Shown one piece after another: positions 35,582 to 44,602 of a stretch of DNA of 64,000 bases. Both the position numbers and the translations under genes were made by a program. The notes under the pieces were generated by a model. The model was not told the origin of the DNA, ran no database searches, and saw only the letters and a program-made list of their open reading frames with translations. This DNA comes from Chersky-267 sp963744115. GTDB taxonomy: Bacteria; Chloroflexota; Limnocylindria; Limnocylindrales; CSP1-4. The DNA lies in the NCBI GenBank assembly GCA_963744115.1, contig CAVUSI010000002.1, positions 1-64,000 of the forward strand, in the 5' to 3' direction. Numbering within the stretch: position 1 is the stretch's first letter; the number at the start of each line of letters is the position of its first letter.

Positions 35582-36385
35582 GTGGGCGACGCGGATCGTG
35601 AGGAGACATGGCGAGGGCTCCTGACCGGTGAGCACGAGGGGCTCATCAAGCTGCGCCGCACGTTTCGGCACGTGCCCTCGCCGCCTCGCTGCAAGCTCTG
35701 CCACGCGCCGTTCACGGGGGTCGGCGGGTTCGTCCTCAAGCCGTGGTTCGGGCCGTGGGAGCGCAACGCCCAGCTGTGCAAGAGCTGCATGCGGACGCTG
35801 ACCAAGGGCGGCACCGGGGGCGCCGAGGTGGAGCTCTCGCTCCTGTTCGCCGACATCCGGGGGTCGACCGGCCTTGGAGAGCGCCTCCGCCCCGCCGACT
35901 TCTCGGCGCTGCTGCATGCCTTCTACCGGCTGGCCGCGGAGGCGATCACCGACGCGGACGGCGTCGTCGACAAGTTCGTCGGAGACGAGGCCATCGGGCT
36001 GTTCATCCCGGGCTTCTCCGGCAAGGAGCACGCCGCTCGGGCCATCGCGGCGGGGCGGGCCCTCGTGCTGGCCGCGGGCGGGTCGGACGCATCGCCGAGC
36101 GGATCGATCCCGGTCGGGGCCGGCGTCCACACCGGGGTCGCCTTCGTCGGAAGCCTGGGTTCGAGCGAGCTGATCTCGGACTTCACGGCGCTCGGTGATC
36201 CGGTGAACACCACCGCGCGGTTGGCCTCCGAAGCGAAGGCGGGAGAGCTGCTCGTCTCGATCGCCTCGGCCGAGCACGCCGGGCTGGATCCGGTGGGCCT
36301 CGAACGCCGGACCGTCGACGTTCGCGGCCGAGACGCCGACCTTGAGGTCTACTCGATCAAACCGGGCGGCGCGACCGGAGCCTGA
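35582..36385 (+). CDS. Class III adenylate/guanylate cyclase with N-terminal zinc-ribbon-like segment
   Basis: This 267-residue soluble protein starts at GTG 35582. Residues 35-70 carry CKLC and CKSC, a likely four-Cys zinc site. The cyclase domain follows: LFADIRGSTGLGERL (first metal Asp), KFVGDEAIGLF (second Asp), VHTGVAFVG and ALGDPVNTTARLAS. The substrate-selecting positions are not classical, so cAMP, cGMP or another nucleotide cannot be chosen. The cysteine site may be a redox or metal sensor. No membrane helix is present. The gene is isolated, divergent from the BNR protein. Confidence 0.83.
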   Translation: MGDADREETWRGLLTGEHEGLIKLRRTFRHVPSPPRCKLCHAPFTGVGGFVLKPWFGPWERNAQLCKSCMRTLTKGGTGGAEVELSLLFADIRGSTGLGERLRPADFSALLHAFYRLAAEAITDADGVVDKFVGDEAIGLFIPGFSGKEHAARAIAAGRALVLAAGGSDASPSGSIPVGAGVHTGVAFVGSLGSSELISDFTALGDPVNTTARLASEAKAGELLVSIASAEHAGLDPVGLERRTVDVRGRDADLEVYSIKPGGATGA

Positions 36386-36425
36386 TCGGACGTGCCCTGC
36401 GATGGGCGACCGGACCGGGCGTTCG

Positions 36426-37742
36426 TCAGGGGAAGAACTCGCCGAGGTCGTTCGCTGAGCATGTCTGGTTCAGGCACCCGAGACCCCAGGCGTCCTCGAT
36501 CGTGCGCACCAGCGAGTAATGGTCGTGCGCGACCGACGACACGAACCCCGACTTCACCCCCGGTCCGATGACCAGGGTCGCGACGTGTCCGCCGCCGCCG
36601 ATTGCCGTCGTGCCCTCGTCCCAGGTGATGAACAGGACGCCGCCGTCCTTGAAGGCGGCGCTCGAGGTGATCGTGGGCACGAAGCCCTTCAGAAACGCGT
36701 CGCCGGTGGCGACCGAGCAGTCGTGCATGTCGTTGCACAGGTTGGGGACGATCATCTCGAAGTCCGCCGCGGCCGGATCGAACGCGCTGAAGTTCGCGAT
36801 GTCGGCGCACCGCGCGGCGTCGCCGCTGATGTCGGTGAAGCTGATCGCGGGCTCGTGCTTGCGGGCATACGAGCCAGACCCGTCGGCGCCGCCGCTCGCG
36901 GTCATCCCGGTGTAGCAGCCGAGCGGGACGTTCTGGGCGAAGACGCGCCACGTCTTCTGGTGGGCCGCCAGCTGATCGGCCAGGTTCGTGCCCGCGAGGT
37001 CGTACTTGCTGTCGTTGGTGATGCCCTGCGTCGAACCGCTGAACAGCGCGAAGTAGTTGGGTTCCGACGGATGAGCCACGGCATCGTAGTTCGTGGCCAG
37101 GCCGTACTGGGCGATCAGGCCGTTGAGATATGGGGCGTTCGAGCTGCCGACGATCGAGCTGTATTCGTGGTTCTCCATCACGATCAGGTAGATGTGGCTG
37201 AACGCCGGCAGGCCGCTCGAGCCACCCGAACCGCCCGAGCCGCCGCCTGAACCACCGGACGCGATCGTCGACGCCTTGAACGTGCCGCACCGGACGGACG
37301 AGCCGGTCCAGATCCGGATGGAGATCTTGCCGGCGTGCCGGAGCGCGGCACGGACGCGCGAGGCTCCCGCCGTCGTCAACCTCGCGGTGTGCGAGATCTT
37401 GCCGCCGGCCGTCGTGGCGGCCGAGGAGAGCGTCAGGATCCGCGCCCCCGGGTTGGAGCACGAGCCCTTGTATAGGGCCTGCTGGTAGACCGTGTTGTGC
37501 ATAAGCCCGTGGCCGCGGGTGTAGACGCTGCCGGCCCCGTTGGTGTAGAGCCGGAGGCTGGCCGTGCCGTTGCCTCCGCGCAGCCCGATCCCGGCGGCCA
37601 GGCTGCGGCTGACGGTCGCGGCGTCCGCCCCGGCGACGGGACCGCCGACGAGCAGTGCGCCGACGAGCAGCCCGATCAGTGCGCGCGATCGCCGGGCATG
37701 GAGCGCGTGTCGGATCGTCGATGTGGGCACGAGACCTGTCAT
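36426..37742 (-). CDS. Secreted phosphoesterase (acid phosphatase/phospholipase C-like)
   Basis: This 438-residue exported protein has a signal peptide (LIGLLVGALLVGGPVAGADA), an N-terminal beta-rich domain of about 110 residues, a Gly-Ser linker and a phosphoesterase domain (PF04185). That domain opens with IYLIVMENHEYSS, the metal-binding MENH motif, and continues with AHPSEPNYFALFSG, then WDEGT and GHVATLVIGP near the end. Relatives are fungal-type acid phosphatases and phospholipase C. It probably releases phosphate from organic phosphoesters outside the cell. Cys residues in the C-terminal half could form disulfides. Confidence 0.83.
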   Translation of the reverse strand: MTGLVPTSTIRHALHARRSRALIGLLVGALLVGGPVAGADAATVSRSLAAGIGLRGGNGTASLRLYTNGAGSVYTRGHGLMHNTVYQQALYKGSCSNPGARILTLSSAATTAGGKISHTARLTTAGASRVRAALRHAGKISIRIWTGSSVRCGTFKASTIASGGSGGGSGGSGGSSGLPAFSHIYLIVMENHEYSSIVGSSNAPYLNGLIAQYGLATNYDAVAHPSEPNYFALFSGSTQGITNDSKYDLAGTNLADQLAAHQKTWRVFAQNVPLGCYTGMTASGGADGSGSYARKHEPAISFTDISGDAARCADIANFSAFDPAAADFEMIVPNLCNDMHDCSVATGDAFLKGFVPTITSSAAFKDGGVLFITWDEGTTAIGGGGHVATLVIGPGVKSGFVSSVAHDHYSLVRTIEDAWGLGCLNQTCSANDLGEFFP

Positions 37743-38203
37743 GGCACCGGAACATGAATCCCAGATGAAGGCGATCGGATTGAGTGTGCCTCCCGCCCTG
37801 GGTCCTGGATCACACCGCCGAAAGTACCGGTGCGGCCGGTCACCACGACTTCGCGGTCAGATCACCGGTCGCCATCGACCCGTCGGCACGGCGCGGAGGC
37901 GACCGCGACCATCACGATCTCGACCGGGACGGTAGGCGGCAACCCGGACCGGGACGGTGTCGATCGACGGTCGGTCACGTCACCAGAGTGGGCCGTTCAT
38001 CTTGGATTTCAGGTCGACAGGCGATACCTTCAACGTGCCGCCGGCCAGCACGACTCGACCCTCCCCCCGGTCCGGGACGGGTGGTCGGCGGTCCACATCG
38101 ACGATCCGGAGGCCGAGTGGATCAGCCAATTCGCTCTCCTGGGAATACGATCGGTGCCACCCAGACTCTCTGGGGCGCGCATCCGATCCCAGGAGGACGA
38201 CCG
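37743..38203. promoter_or_regulatory. 461-base non-coding region upstream of the two-component genes
   Basis: I see no convincing gene here. Two copies of GACCGGGACGGT (37922-37933 and 37947-37958, start-to-start 25 bases) could be regulator sites. AGGAGG at 38191-38196 is a strong ribosome site 7 bases before the CTG codon taken as the response-regulator start. The region is less GC-rich near 37990-38030, where a promoter is plausible. Confidence 0.4.
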
Positions 38204-38884
38204 CTGCGGATCCTGATCGTCGAGGATGAGCCAGCGATCGCCGGCGCCGTGAAGGCCGCTCTTCTGACAGACGGTCATGCGGTCGATGTCGTGGGCGACG
38301 GCAGTGAGGCGCTGGACTGGGTCAGCAGCTACCGATACGACCTCCTGCTCCTCGACGTCGTGCTGCCCGGGCTGGATGGATTTGCGGTGTGCTCCGCGGT
38401 GCGCGAGCGCGGCTACTCGGGAGCGATCCTGATGCTGACCGCGCTGGACGACGTGATTGACCGGATCGCCGGACTGGATCGCGGCGCCGACGACTACCTT
38501 CCGAAGCCCTTCAGCATGGACGAGCTGCGAGCGCGGGTGAGGGCGCTCGGAAGGCGTCGGCTCGAGGATCGCTCGCCGATGATCCAGGTCGACGACCTCG
38601 AGGTGGACCCGGCGACGCTTGGCGTCCGACGCTCTGGACGACCGATCCGGCTGACGGCCCGCGAGTTCGCGCTGCTCGAGCTCCTGGCGCGGCACCCGGG
38701 CCAGGTGATCACCCGGGAGCGGTTGATCGACACGCTTTGGGGCGCGGACTTCAGCGCAGAATCGAACATCGTGGAGGTCTACATCCGGAGCCTTCGGCGG
38801 AAGGTCGACGGAGGTCGGCGGGACGGACTCATCGAGACCGTGCGCGGTTCGGGCTACCGTCTTCGCTCACCGGAGGCGCCGTGA
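38204..38884 (+). CDS. OmpR-family response regulator (apparent CTG start)
   Basis: This 226-residue regulator has a receiver domain with acidic EDE (7-9), phospho-acceptor D51 in LLLLDVVLPG and K101 in YLPKPF. A winged-helix DNA-binding domain follows (RLTAREFALLELLARHPG, then NIVEVYIRSLRRKVD). No ATG, GTG or TTG exists at the expected beginning. The codon before RILIVEDE is CTG at 38204, preceded by AGGAGG with 7-base spacing, and it gives the usual family length. The upstream ATG at 37784 would add about 140 unrelated residues. The stop overlaps the kinase ATG by one base. The signal sensed is unknown. Confidence 0.85.
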   Translation: MRILIVEDEPAIAGAVKAALLTDGHAVDVVGDGSEALDWVSSYRYDLLLLDVVLPGLDGFAVCSAVRERGYSGAILMLTALDDVIDRIAGLDRGADDYLPKPFSMDELRARVRALGRRRLEDRSPMIQVDDLEVDPATLGVRRSGRPIRLTAREFALLELLARHPGQVITRERLIDTLWGADFSAESNIVEVYIRSLRRKVDGGRRDGLIETVRGSGYRLRSPEAP

Positions 38885-39843
38885 TGTTCCGACGGGCCCG
38901 ACTCCGCCTGACCGTCCTCTACGTCGCGATGTTCACCCTCGTACTCGGCGCGTTCAGCGCCGTGTTCTTCCTCGGCTTTGCCACGGCCCTCGCCCCGACG
39001 TTCGATCTCGCCCCGGAGATCACCAATGAACAGGCCGCGGAGGTCGCCTACCAGTCCGCGGTTGATCGCATCGGCATCGCCCTGCTCGTCGCCGATGTCG
39101 TCGTGGTCGCGTTGGTCGCGGCGCTGGCGTGGGTGCTCGCCGCCCGGACGCTCCGACCGATCCGCGAAGCGCACGAGCGGCAACGACGGTTCGTCGCGGA
39201 CGCCTCTCACGAGATGCGGACACCGCTCACGGCGATCCGAGCGTCCGCGGAGGGGGCGCTCCGCGGTTCGGCATCGACCGACGAGCTAGCGGTCGCCCTC
39301 AAGGTCGTCGCGTCGGCGGCCGAACGCTTGACTCGGATCACGAACGACCTGCTTCTTCTGGCGAGGAGCGACGAGCTGCCGCTCAGGGATCACGATCCCG
39401 TCGATATGTCGGTGCTCGTCGCCGAGACCGTGGAACGGCTGGAGACGGCCCACCCCGAGCTGCCCCGAGCCAGGATGGTCCTGGGGACCGACCTCGTGGT
39501 GGACGCCGATCCGATCGAGGTCGAGAGGATCGTCTCGAATCTGCTCGACAACGCCTATCGATACGGCGACGCCGCCCGGCCGCCCACGATCACGACCGCG
39601 GCTTCCGAGCGCGACGTGACCGTCGAGGTGACGGACACCGGGCCCGGCATCGCGCCGGCCGATCTCGAGCGGATCTTCGAGCCGTTCTATCGAGTCCATG
39701 CGGATGCGCGCGCCCCTGACGGGAGTGGACTCGGGCTGGCGATCGCCCGCGGTCTCGCCCGGAGGAACCGTGGTCGTCTTGTAGCCGTCAGTCAGCCCGG
39801 TGCCGCGACGACCTTTCGCCTGTCGCTCCCAAGATCCGACTAG
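38884..39843 (+). CDS. Sensor histidine kinase
   Basis: This 319-residue membrane kinase has two transmembrane helices (about 12-35 and 66-88) around a periplasmic loop of only about 30 residues. A short linker leads to the dimerisation helix with H109 in ASHEMRTPL. The ATPase domain shows N box NLLDNAYRYGD, DTGPGIAP and GSGLGLAIA. The very small sensor loop suggests sensing within the membrane or through a partner. It partners the regulator, whose stop overlaps its ATG. Confidence 0.9.
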   Translation: MFRRARLRLTVLYVAMFTLVLGAFSAVFFLGFATALAPTFDLAPEITNEQAAEVAYQSAVDRIGIALLVADVVVVALVAALAWVLAARTLRPIREAHERQRRFVADASHEMRTPLTAIRASAEGALRGSASTDELAVALKVVASAAERLTRITNDLLLLARSDELPLRDHDPVDMSVLVAETVERLETAHPELPRARMVLGTDLVVDADPIEVERIVSNLLDNAYRYGDAARPPTITTAASERDVTVEVTDTGPGIAPADLERIFEPFYRVHADARAPDGSGLGLAIARGLARRNRGRLVAVSQPGAATTFRLSLPRSD

Positions 39844-39937
39844 CGCCGGACATGCTGGCGCCGATCCCGTGCGTGGCGACCGTTGACCGTACCCCGAGAC
39901 CGCGGCGCTGGCCCGCCTAAGGGCCTTCACCTGGGGT

Positions 39938-40330
39938 TCATCCGGAGCATCCATAGTCCATCGCGCCAGTCAGGACGATCTCGTCGGCACCCAGGCCCAG
40001 CCCTCTGGGCCGGTGCCAGTAGTGGAGGTCGACCCCGTTCGGCACGACCGTCGCCCGAGCCCGGTCCCAATCGCTGACGGCGGGCTCGAGATCGCGAGCG
40101 CTCGCGATGAGCAGGTGATCCGCACGCGCCACCAGCGCACGCTCGACGAGCCGGGCTTCGATCAACTCGCCGATCAGGAGTGGCGTCCGACGGATCTGCC
40201 CATGGCGCAGGTCGCCGAGGACTCGGCGCGATGCCGCATCGCAGACATCCGCGACGATCGGCAGACCGGCCATCGCGTGGATCCACCGGGCGACGTTCCG
40301 GCCCCGACCTGAATGCCAAGTGAATGACCG
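39938..40330 (-). pseudogene. Glycosyltransferase family 4 remnant (N-terminal part)
   Basis: About 110-130 residues in one frame resemble the middle of GT4 enzymes of the exopolysaccharide type: ARWIHAMAGLPIVADVCDA, then ERALVARADHLLIASARD and VVPNGVDLHYW. The sequence stops at MDYGCSG, exactly where the family would continue with the PPN-type start of the donor domain. The donor-binding C-terminal half and the true N-terminus are both missing. This is a relic left by deletion, or a fragment of a gene broken in assembly. It lies between the kinase and uppP. Confidence 0.6.
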
Positions 40331-40449
40331 CTGCCTCGACTCACCTCAGATTCATCCGCGCAGGAGACAACGGACGCCGACGACGCCCACGACGCCAGCG
40401 AACTGCTGATCGCGAGGTTCCGGTGGGTGGCGTCGGTTAGGCTCGCGGA

Positions 40450-41331
40450 GTGTTGACCTTCGGCCAGGCGATCGTGCTCGGCGTGCTCCAGGGGATCACG
40501 GAATTGTTCCCGATCTCGAGTCTCGGGCACTCCGTCATCCTGCCCCAGCTCCTCGGGTGGACCGATGTCGCGGCGGCGCAATCGGCGTCGGAGTCCTACT
40601 TCCTGGCCCTGCTGGTCGGGCTCCATGTCGCGACCGCGTTGGCGCTCCTGTTCTTCTACCGGGCGACCTGGGTGCGCATCGCCGCTGGGATCATCAGCTC
40701 GGTTCGGACGGGACGGATCGAGACGCCCGACCAGCGGCTCGGCTGGCTGCTGGTCGTCGCGACGATCCCTGCGGGCCTGATCGGGCTCCTCCTCGAGCAT
40801 TCCCTACGGATCGTCTTCGCCCGACCCTTGGCCGCCTCCGCCTTCCTCGTCCTCAACGGTCTGATCCTGTTCCTTGGCGAGTGGATGCGTCGCCGCGCGT
40901 CGGTCCAGCGGGTGGTCGCGACGCACGCGACGACCACGGACGGAGGTCGACGGCTCGACACGCTCGAGTTCCGCGAGGCCGGAGCGATCGGGGTCGCCCA
41001 GGTGTTCGCCCTCGTGCCGGGCATCAGCCGGTCCGGGATCACCATGGTCGCCGGTCTGGCGCGCGGGCTCGACCACGAGGATGCGGCGCGGTTCTCGTTC
41101 CTTCTCGCGACGCCGATCATCCTGGCCGCAGGGGTCTACAAGCTGCCGGACCTGCTCGGCTCCAATGGCGACGGCGTGCGCCCGCAGGTGCTGGTCGGGA
41201 GTCTCGCGGCAGGCGTGACCGCGTACATCTCGGTTCGGTTCCTGACGCGGTACTTCAGCACGGGCACTCTGCTGCCGTTCGCGATCTATAGCGTGGTCGT
41301 CGGGACGCTCGCGTTCCTTCGCTTCCTGTAG
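40450..41331 (+). CDS. uppP: Undecaprenyl-diphosphatase UppP/BacA
   Basis: This 293-residue multi-pass membrane enzyme dephosphorylates undecaprenyl diphosphate to recycle the lipid carrier of wall synthesis. The two family motifs are GITELFPISSLGHS (residues 15-28; usually GxTEFLPISSxGH) and PGISRSGITM near 195. The first is slightly altered, with LF for FL and L for S. The start is GTG 40450; no strong ribosome site is seen. An insertion of about 20 residues (ATHATTTDGGRR) lies in the central loop. It stands alone. Confidence 0.92.
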   Translation: MLTFGQAIVLGVLQGITELFPISSLGHSVILPQLLGWTDVAAAQSASESYFLALLVGLHVATALALLFFYRATWVRIAAGIISSVRTGRIETPDQRLGWLLVVATIPAGLIGLLLEHSLRIVFARPLAASAFLVLNGLILFLGEWMRRRASVQRVVATHATTTDGGRRLDTLEFREAGAIGVAQVFALVPGISRSGITMVAGLARGLDHEDAARFSFLLATPIILAAGVYKLPDLLGSNGDGVRPQVLVGSLAAGVTAYISVRFLTRYFSTGTLLPFAIYSVVVGTLAFLRFL

Positions 41332-41394
41332 CCGGCGACGCCATCCCGGCCCCTGCGACGCGGTAGCATCGGCGTCCATGCACGAGAGGACGAC

Positions 41395-42738
41395 ATGACC
41401 GCCGGCGACCACCCGATCGACCCCGGCGCCCTGATCCGGAGCAAGGGCTATGCGGCGCTGTTGGTCCTCGCGGCGTTCGTCGGGATCGTCGTCTCGCTGG
41501 CGGGTTGGCTCTTCCTCGAGTCGACGGTCACCATCCAGCGCGTCGTCTATCAGGACCTTCCGACCGCCCTCGGGTTCTCGCCCGCTCCGTGGTGGTGGCC
41601 CTTGCCGGTGCTCGGTCTGGCGGGAGTCCCGATCGCCTACGCCATCGTCCGCCTGCCGGGTCATGGCGGCCACCGTCCGGCCGGCGGCCTGAAGTCCGGT
41701 CCGCCGACCCTGCCCGGCGAGCTGCCGGGCGTGCTCCTGGCCGCCGTCGCCGGGATCGGGCTCGGCGTGGTCCTCGGACCCGAGGCGCCGTTGATCGCCC
41801 TCGGCGGCGGACTCGGGATCCTCACCGTGTCGCTCGTTCGCGAGGGCGCGCCCGACCAGATCAGGCTGGTGATGGCCGCGGCCGGGAGCTTCGCCGCGAT
41901 CTCGACGATCTTCGGCAACCCGGTCATCGGCGCCGTGATCATCATCGAGGCCGCCGGCCTGGGCGGTCCGACCCTCCCGCTCGTCCTGTTGCCGGGGTTG
42001 CTCGCGGCCGGGATCGGATCCGTGGTCTTCGTCGGGATGGGGACGGCGACCGGGTTGAGCACGAGCGCCTACGCGCTGGCTCCGCTCGGATTGCCCGTGC
42101 CACCGGAGCTGACGATCACCGACTTCCTCCTGGCCTTCGTGCTGGCCATCCTTGCGGCCATCATCGTGCGGGTCATCCTGGAGCTCGCCTGGGCGTCCGA
42201 GCGCATGGTGATGCGCCGGCCGTTCATCCTCATCCCGGGTGCGGGACTCGCGGTGGCGGTCCTGGCCATCGCCTACGGCCAGCTGACCGGCGAGCCCGCC
42301 GACGCGGTGCTCCTGTCGGGACAGGACGCGATGGGGACGGTCGTCCACCTCGGCTCGACCTTGTCGGCCGGCACGCTCGCCGCCCTTCTGCTGTTCAAGG
42401 GGGCCGCCTGGGGTATCTCGCTCGGCAGCTTCCGCGGCGGTCCGACCTTCCCCGCGATGTTCCTCGGGATGGTCGGCGGGCTGCTCGTGGCGAACCTGCT
42501 CGGCGCCTCGGAGACGTCGATGATCGCGATCGGGGTGGGCGCGATGACCGTGTCGATGCTCCGCCTCCCGCTCTCGTCGGTCATCCTGGCGATGGTCGTG
42601 ACCCAGGCCGGGCTCAGCACCGCGCCGCTGATCGTGCTCGCCGTCGTCGTCGCCTACATGGTCACCGAGCTGCTCGGCGCGCGGCGCGGCGCGGCGCCGG
42701 ACGTGCCGGCCGGTTCGGGAGTCGCGGCGACGAGCTGA
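41395..42738 (+). CDS. ClC-family chloride channel/antiporter
   Basis: This 447-residue membrane protein shows the ClC pattern. LGPEAPL near residue 128 stands for GREGP, whose Glu is the gating or proton residue. GNPVIGAVIIIE follows, and GSFRGGPTFPAMFLG near 347 is the GxFxP motif. The first anion motif GSGIP is not obvious; the KSGPPTLPGE loop takes its place. About ten hydrophobic helices are visible. It may be a Cl-/H+ exchanger or a divergent anion channel. ATG 41395 follows GAGAGGACG. Confidence 0.85.
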   Translation: MTAGDHPIDPGALIRSKGYAALLVLAAFVGIVVSLAGWLFLESTVTIQRVVYQDLPTALGFSPAPWWWPLPVLGLAGVPIAYAIVRLPGHGGHRPAGGLKSGPPTLPGELPGVLLAAVAGIGLGVVLGPEAPLIALGGGLGILTVSLVREGAPDQIRLVMAAAGSFAAISTIFGNPVIGAVIIIEAAGLGGPTLPLVLLPGLLAAGIGSVVFVGMGTATGLSTSAYALAPLGLPVPPELTITDFLLAFVLAILAAIIVRVILELAWASERMVMRRPFILIPGAGLAVAVLAIAYGQLTGEPADAVLLSGQDAMGTVVHLGSTLSAGTLAALLLFKGAAWGISLGSFRGGPTFPAMFLGMVGGLLVANLLGASETSMIAIGVGAMTVSMLRLPLSSVILAMVVTQAGLSTAPLIVLAVVVAYMVTELLGARRGAAPDVPAGSGVAATS

Positions 42739-42750
42739 CGCTCGCGGGTG

Positions 42751-44022
42751 CTACGTCGCCGGCGTGAGCGCCCGCCACAGGTCGAGCGCCCACTGCCAAT
42801 CGGTCGCGTCGTCGAACACGATCCGGATGGCGGCGCCACTGCCGCGGACCGCCGAGTAGCCTTCGACGACGCCGACCTCTACCCCGGAGCTTGCGTCGGT
42901 GCCGAGCTTGGCACGGCCGACCAGCCCAGCGGACTGATGGCTGATCGCATCGAAGCCGAGGTCGGATGCGACCTGGTCGAGGAACGCCTCGCCGCTCATC
43001 GTGCCGGTGTCGATGGCCGCCAAGGTGACGCTCCTCCCGGCCTCTCCGCCCCACCATTCCTCGGGGGTTCGCCGCTCGGCGAACGTGCCGGGGACGTCGA
43101 GCGACCAGCCCTCGTGGGTGATCGTCACCGGCCGGCGCCGATACCCGATCGGTGGGATATCGGTGGCGGCAGCCTTGGCGCGTTCGGCGATGTCCCCGGC
43201 CGTCGGTTCGTCGATCTTTCGGAGCTCGAACAGCTCGCTCCATTCCCGCCACGGATACGGCAGCGAGGGGTCGAGCGGGAAGGCGTGGGCCAGGAGCCGG
43301 ACGACCTCGTCGAGCAGCGCCCGCTCGGTCGGGTCGATCGGCGGCCGCCAGCGGACCTCCGTCCACATCAGGCAGAGCGCACGATTGAGCAGGTAGCGAG
43401 CGTCGGTTGCGTCCGCCCACCAGGGCAGGATCCCGACGGCTGAGCGGGGCTCGACGGCGGCCTGCTCGAGCCAGGCATCGTCGCGCGGTCCGAGGACGGT
43501 CGCGAGGGCGCCGTCGAACGAGTAGCGGATGTCGGGGCGGATCCCGACCTGGATCCCCCTGGGCAGTCCGCGGCGAGCGTCGCGGATCCCGACCAGGAGC
43601 GCACCCAGCCAGGCCAGATGCGCGCGTTCGATCGTGGCGCGATCCTCGAACGGCGTCGCTGCCGGGCCAGCGGCCGACCCGTCGCCCGGTGCCCATTCGA
43701 TCGACTGGTCGCCGCCGAGCCGCTGGGTGAGCCTGGTCACGAACGTGTGGTAGCCCGGTCCGACGGGCGCGGTCTCGGCCGCCAGGGTCACGGCTCCGCC
43801 CTCGGTCACGCTGACGACCGCGTTCGAGGCCGCCGGGTGGAGGTCGAGGTGGAGGGCGAACTCGCCCGTCGCCGGCTCGGTCCGGCGGCTCTCCCGGACG
43901 ACGTCCGGGTACTCCGCGGTGACCCAGGTCTCGATGTCCGCGACCAGCCGATCGGCCGTGGGCATGCGCGGGATCATCCCGCGCTTCGAGGCTTGACCGA
44001 CGACCCGGACCGTAAGAGGCAC
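42751..44022 (-). CDS. Hypothetical soluble protein
   Basis: I do not recognise this protein of about 423 residues. It has no signal peptide or membrane helix. The N-terminal part (about 20-110) is alpha/beta with FHTFV-like and TQRLGG segments. A central region is rich in Trp and Arg (LCLMWTEVRWRPPIDPTERALLDEVV), and the C-terminal part resembles a short stress-type or DUF1795-like domain (HEGWSLDVPGTFAERRTPEEWW). Starts at GTG 44022 (GAGG upstream), 43977 and 43962 are possible. It converges with the ClC gene across 12 bases. Confidence 0.6.
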   Translation of the reverse strand: MPLTVRVVGQASKRGMIPRMPTADRLVADIETWVTAEYPDVVRESRRTEPATGEFALHLDLHPAASNAVVSVTEGGAVTLAAETAPVGPGYHTFVTRLTQRLGGDQSIEWAPGDGSAAGPAATPFEDRATIERAHLAWLGALLVGIRDARRGLPRGIQVGIRPDIRYSFDGALATVLGPRDDAWLEQAAVEPRSAVGILPWWADATDARYLLNRALCLMWTEVRWRPPIDPTERALLDEVVRLLAHAFPLDPSLPYPWREWSELFELRKIDEPTAGDIAERAKAAATDIPPIGYRRRPVTITHEGWSLDVPGTFAERRTPEEWWGGEAGRSVTLAAIDTGTMSGEAFLDQVASDLGFDAISHQSAGLVGRAKLGTDASSGVEVGVVEGYSAVRGSGAAIRIVFDDATDWQWALDLWRALTPAT

Positions 44023-44085
44023 CCAGCGACCTCGTCAGAACGTTGGACGATCGGACCCAGACGATACCCCAACGACGACGATGGC

Positions 44086-44541
44086 TCAGCCGATCGGCGT
44101 GCCGTCGAGCCTCTCGACGATCCGGAAGCGCTCGGCCACGATCAACGTGTCGTCGGTCAGGCGGAACTCCGGATCGCCGAGCCGGTCGCGGAGCGTGTCG
44201 AGATAGCCGTTCCAATACCGCTCGTGGGCGACCCGGAACGCCGCCGCATCGGCGTAGCCCTCACCTTCGTCGATGGCATGCCCATCGTCGACGTCGGCGA
44301 GACGGACGACGCGACACGACACCGTTTCGACGATCGCGACCGGCCGGTCGCCCGAATCCACCAGGACGTCACGCTGCCCGGGTACGGGCAGGACCTCGCC
44401 GTCGAGCTCGGATTCGACCAGCAGGCTGGCGGTCGTCGTCTTCGTTCCGGCCAGGGCCAGGGCTGTCAGCTCGTCCCGGAGGGGACCCGGCTCGGCGAAT
44501 CCCCAGCGCGACGAGACGGACGGCTCGGCCCTGTCGCTCAT
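44086..44541 (-). CDS. ASCH-domain protein
   Basis: This 151-residue protein has the ASCH fold, a PUA-like RNA- or nucleoside-binding beta-barrel. The typical layout is visible: GFAEPGPLRDELTALALAGT, KTTTASLL, then VLVDSGDRPVAIVETVSCRVV and HERYWNGYLD. KTTTASLL and the GYADAAAFRVAHERYW segment match the YqfB-like group, which includes N4-acetylcytidine amidohydrolase. The catalytic assignment is uncertain. A hairpin terminator lies directly upstream, so it is transcribed separately from the SHOCT gene. Confidence 0.8.
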   Translation of the reverse strand: MSDRAEPSVSSRWGFAEPGPLRDELTALALAGTKTTTASLLVESELDGEVLPVPGQRDVLVDSGDRPVAIVETVSCRVVRLADVDDGHAIDEGEGYADAAAFRVAHERYWNGYLDTLRDRLGDPEFRLTDDTLIVAERFRIVERLDGTPIG

Positions 44542-44549
44542 CGGACGAG

Positions 44550-44577
44550 AGACGCCCGTCGGTCGGGACGGGCGTCT
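44550..44577 (-). terminator. Hairpin terminator after the SHOCT gene
   Basis: Perfect 11-base arms (44550-44560 and 44567-44577) around a 6-base loop lie 25 bases past the SHOCT stop, reading on the - strand. The stem is very GC-rich. It ends the DUF6325-SHOCT unit before the ASCH gene. Confidence 0.65.
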
Positions 44578-44602
44578 GCGGGCCTGCGAGGTTCGGACGG
44601 GA

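Noticed and set aside
37784..38203. Longer response regulator starting at ATG 37784
   Set aside because: The added 140 residues look like translated non-coding sequence, and the receiver domain begins right after the AGGAGG site.
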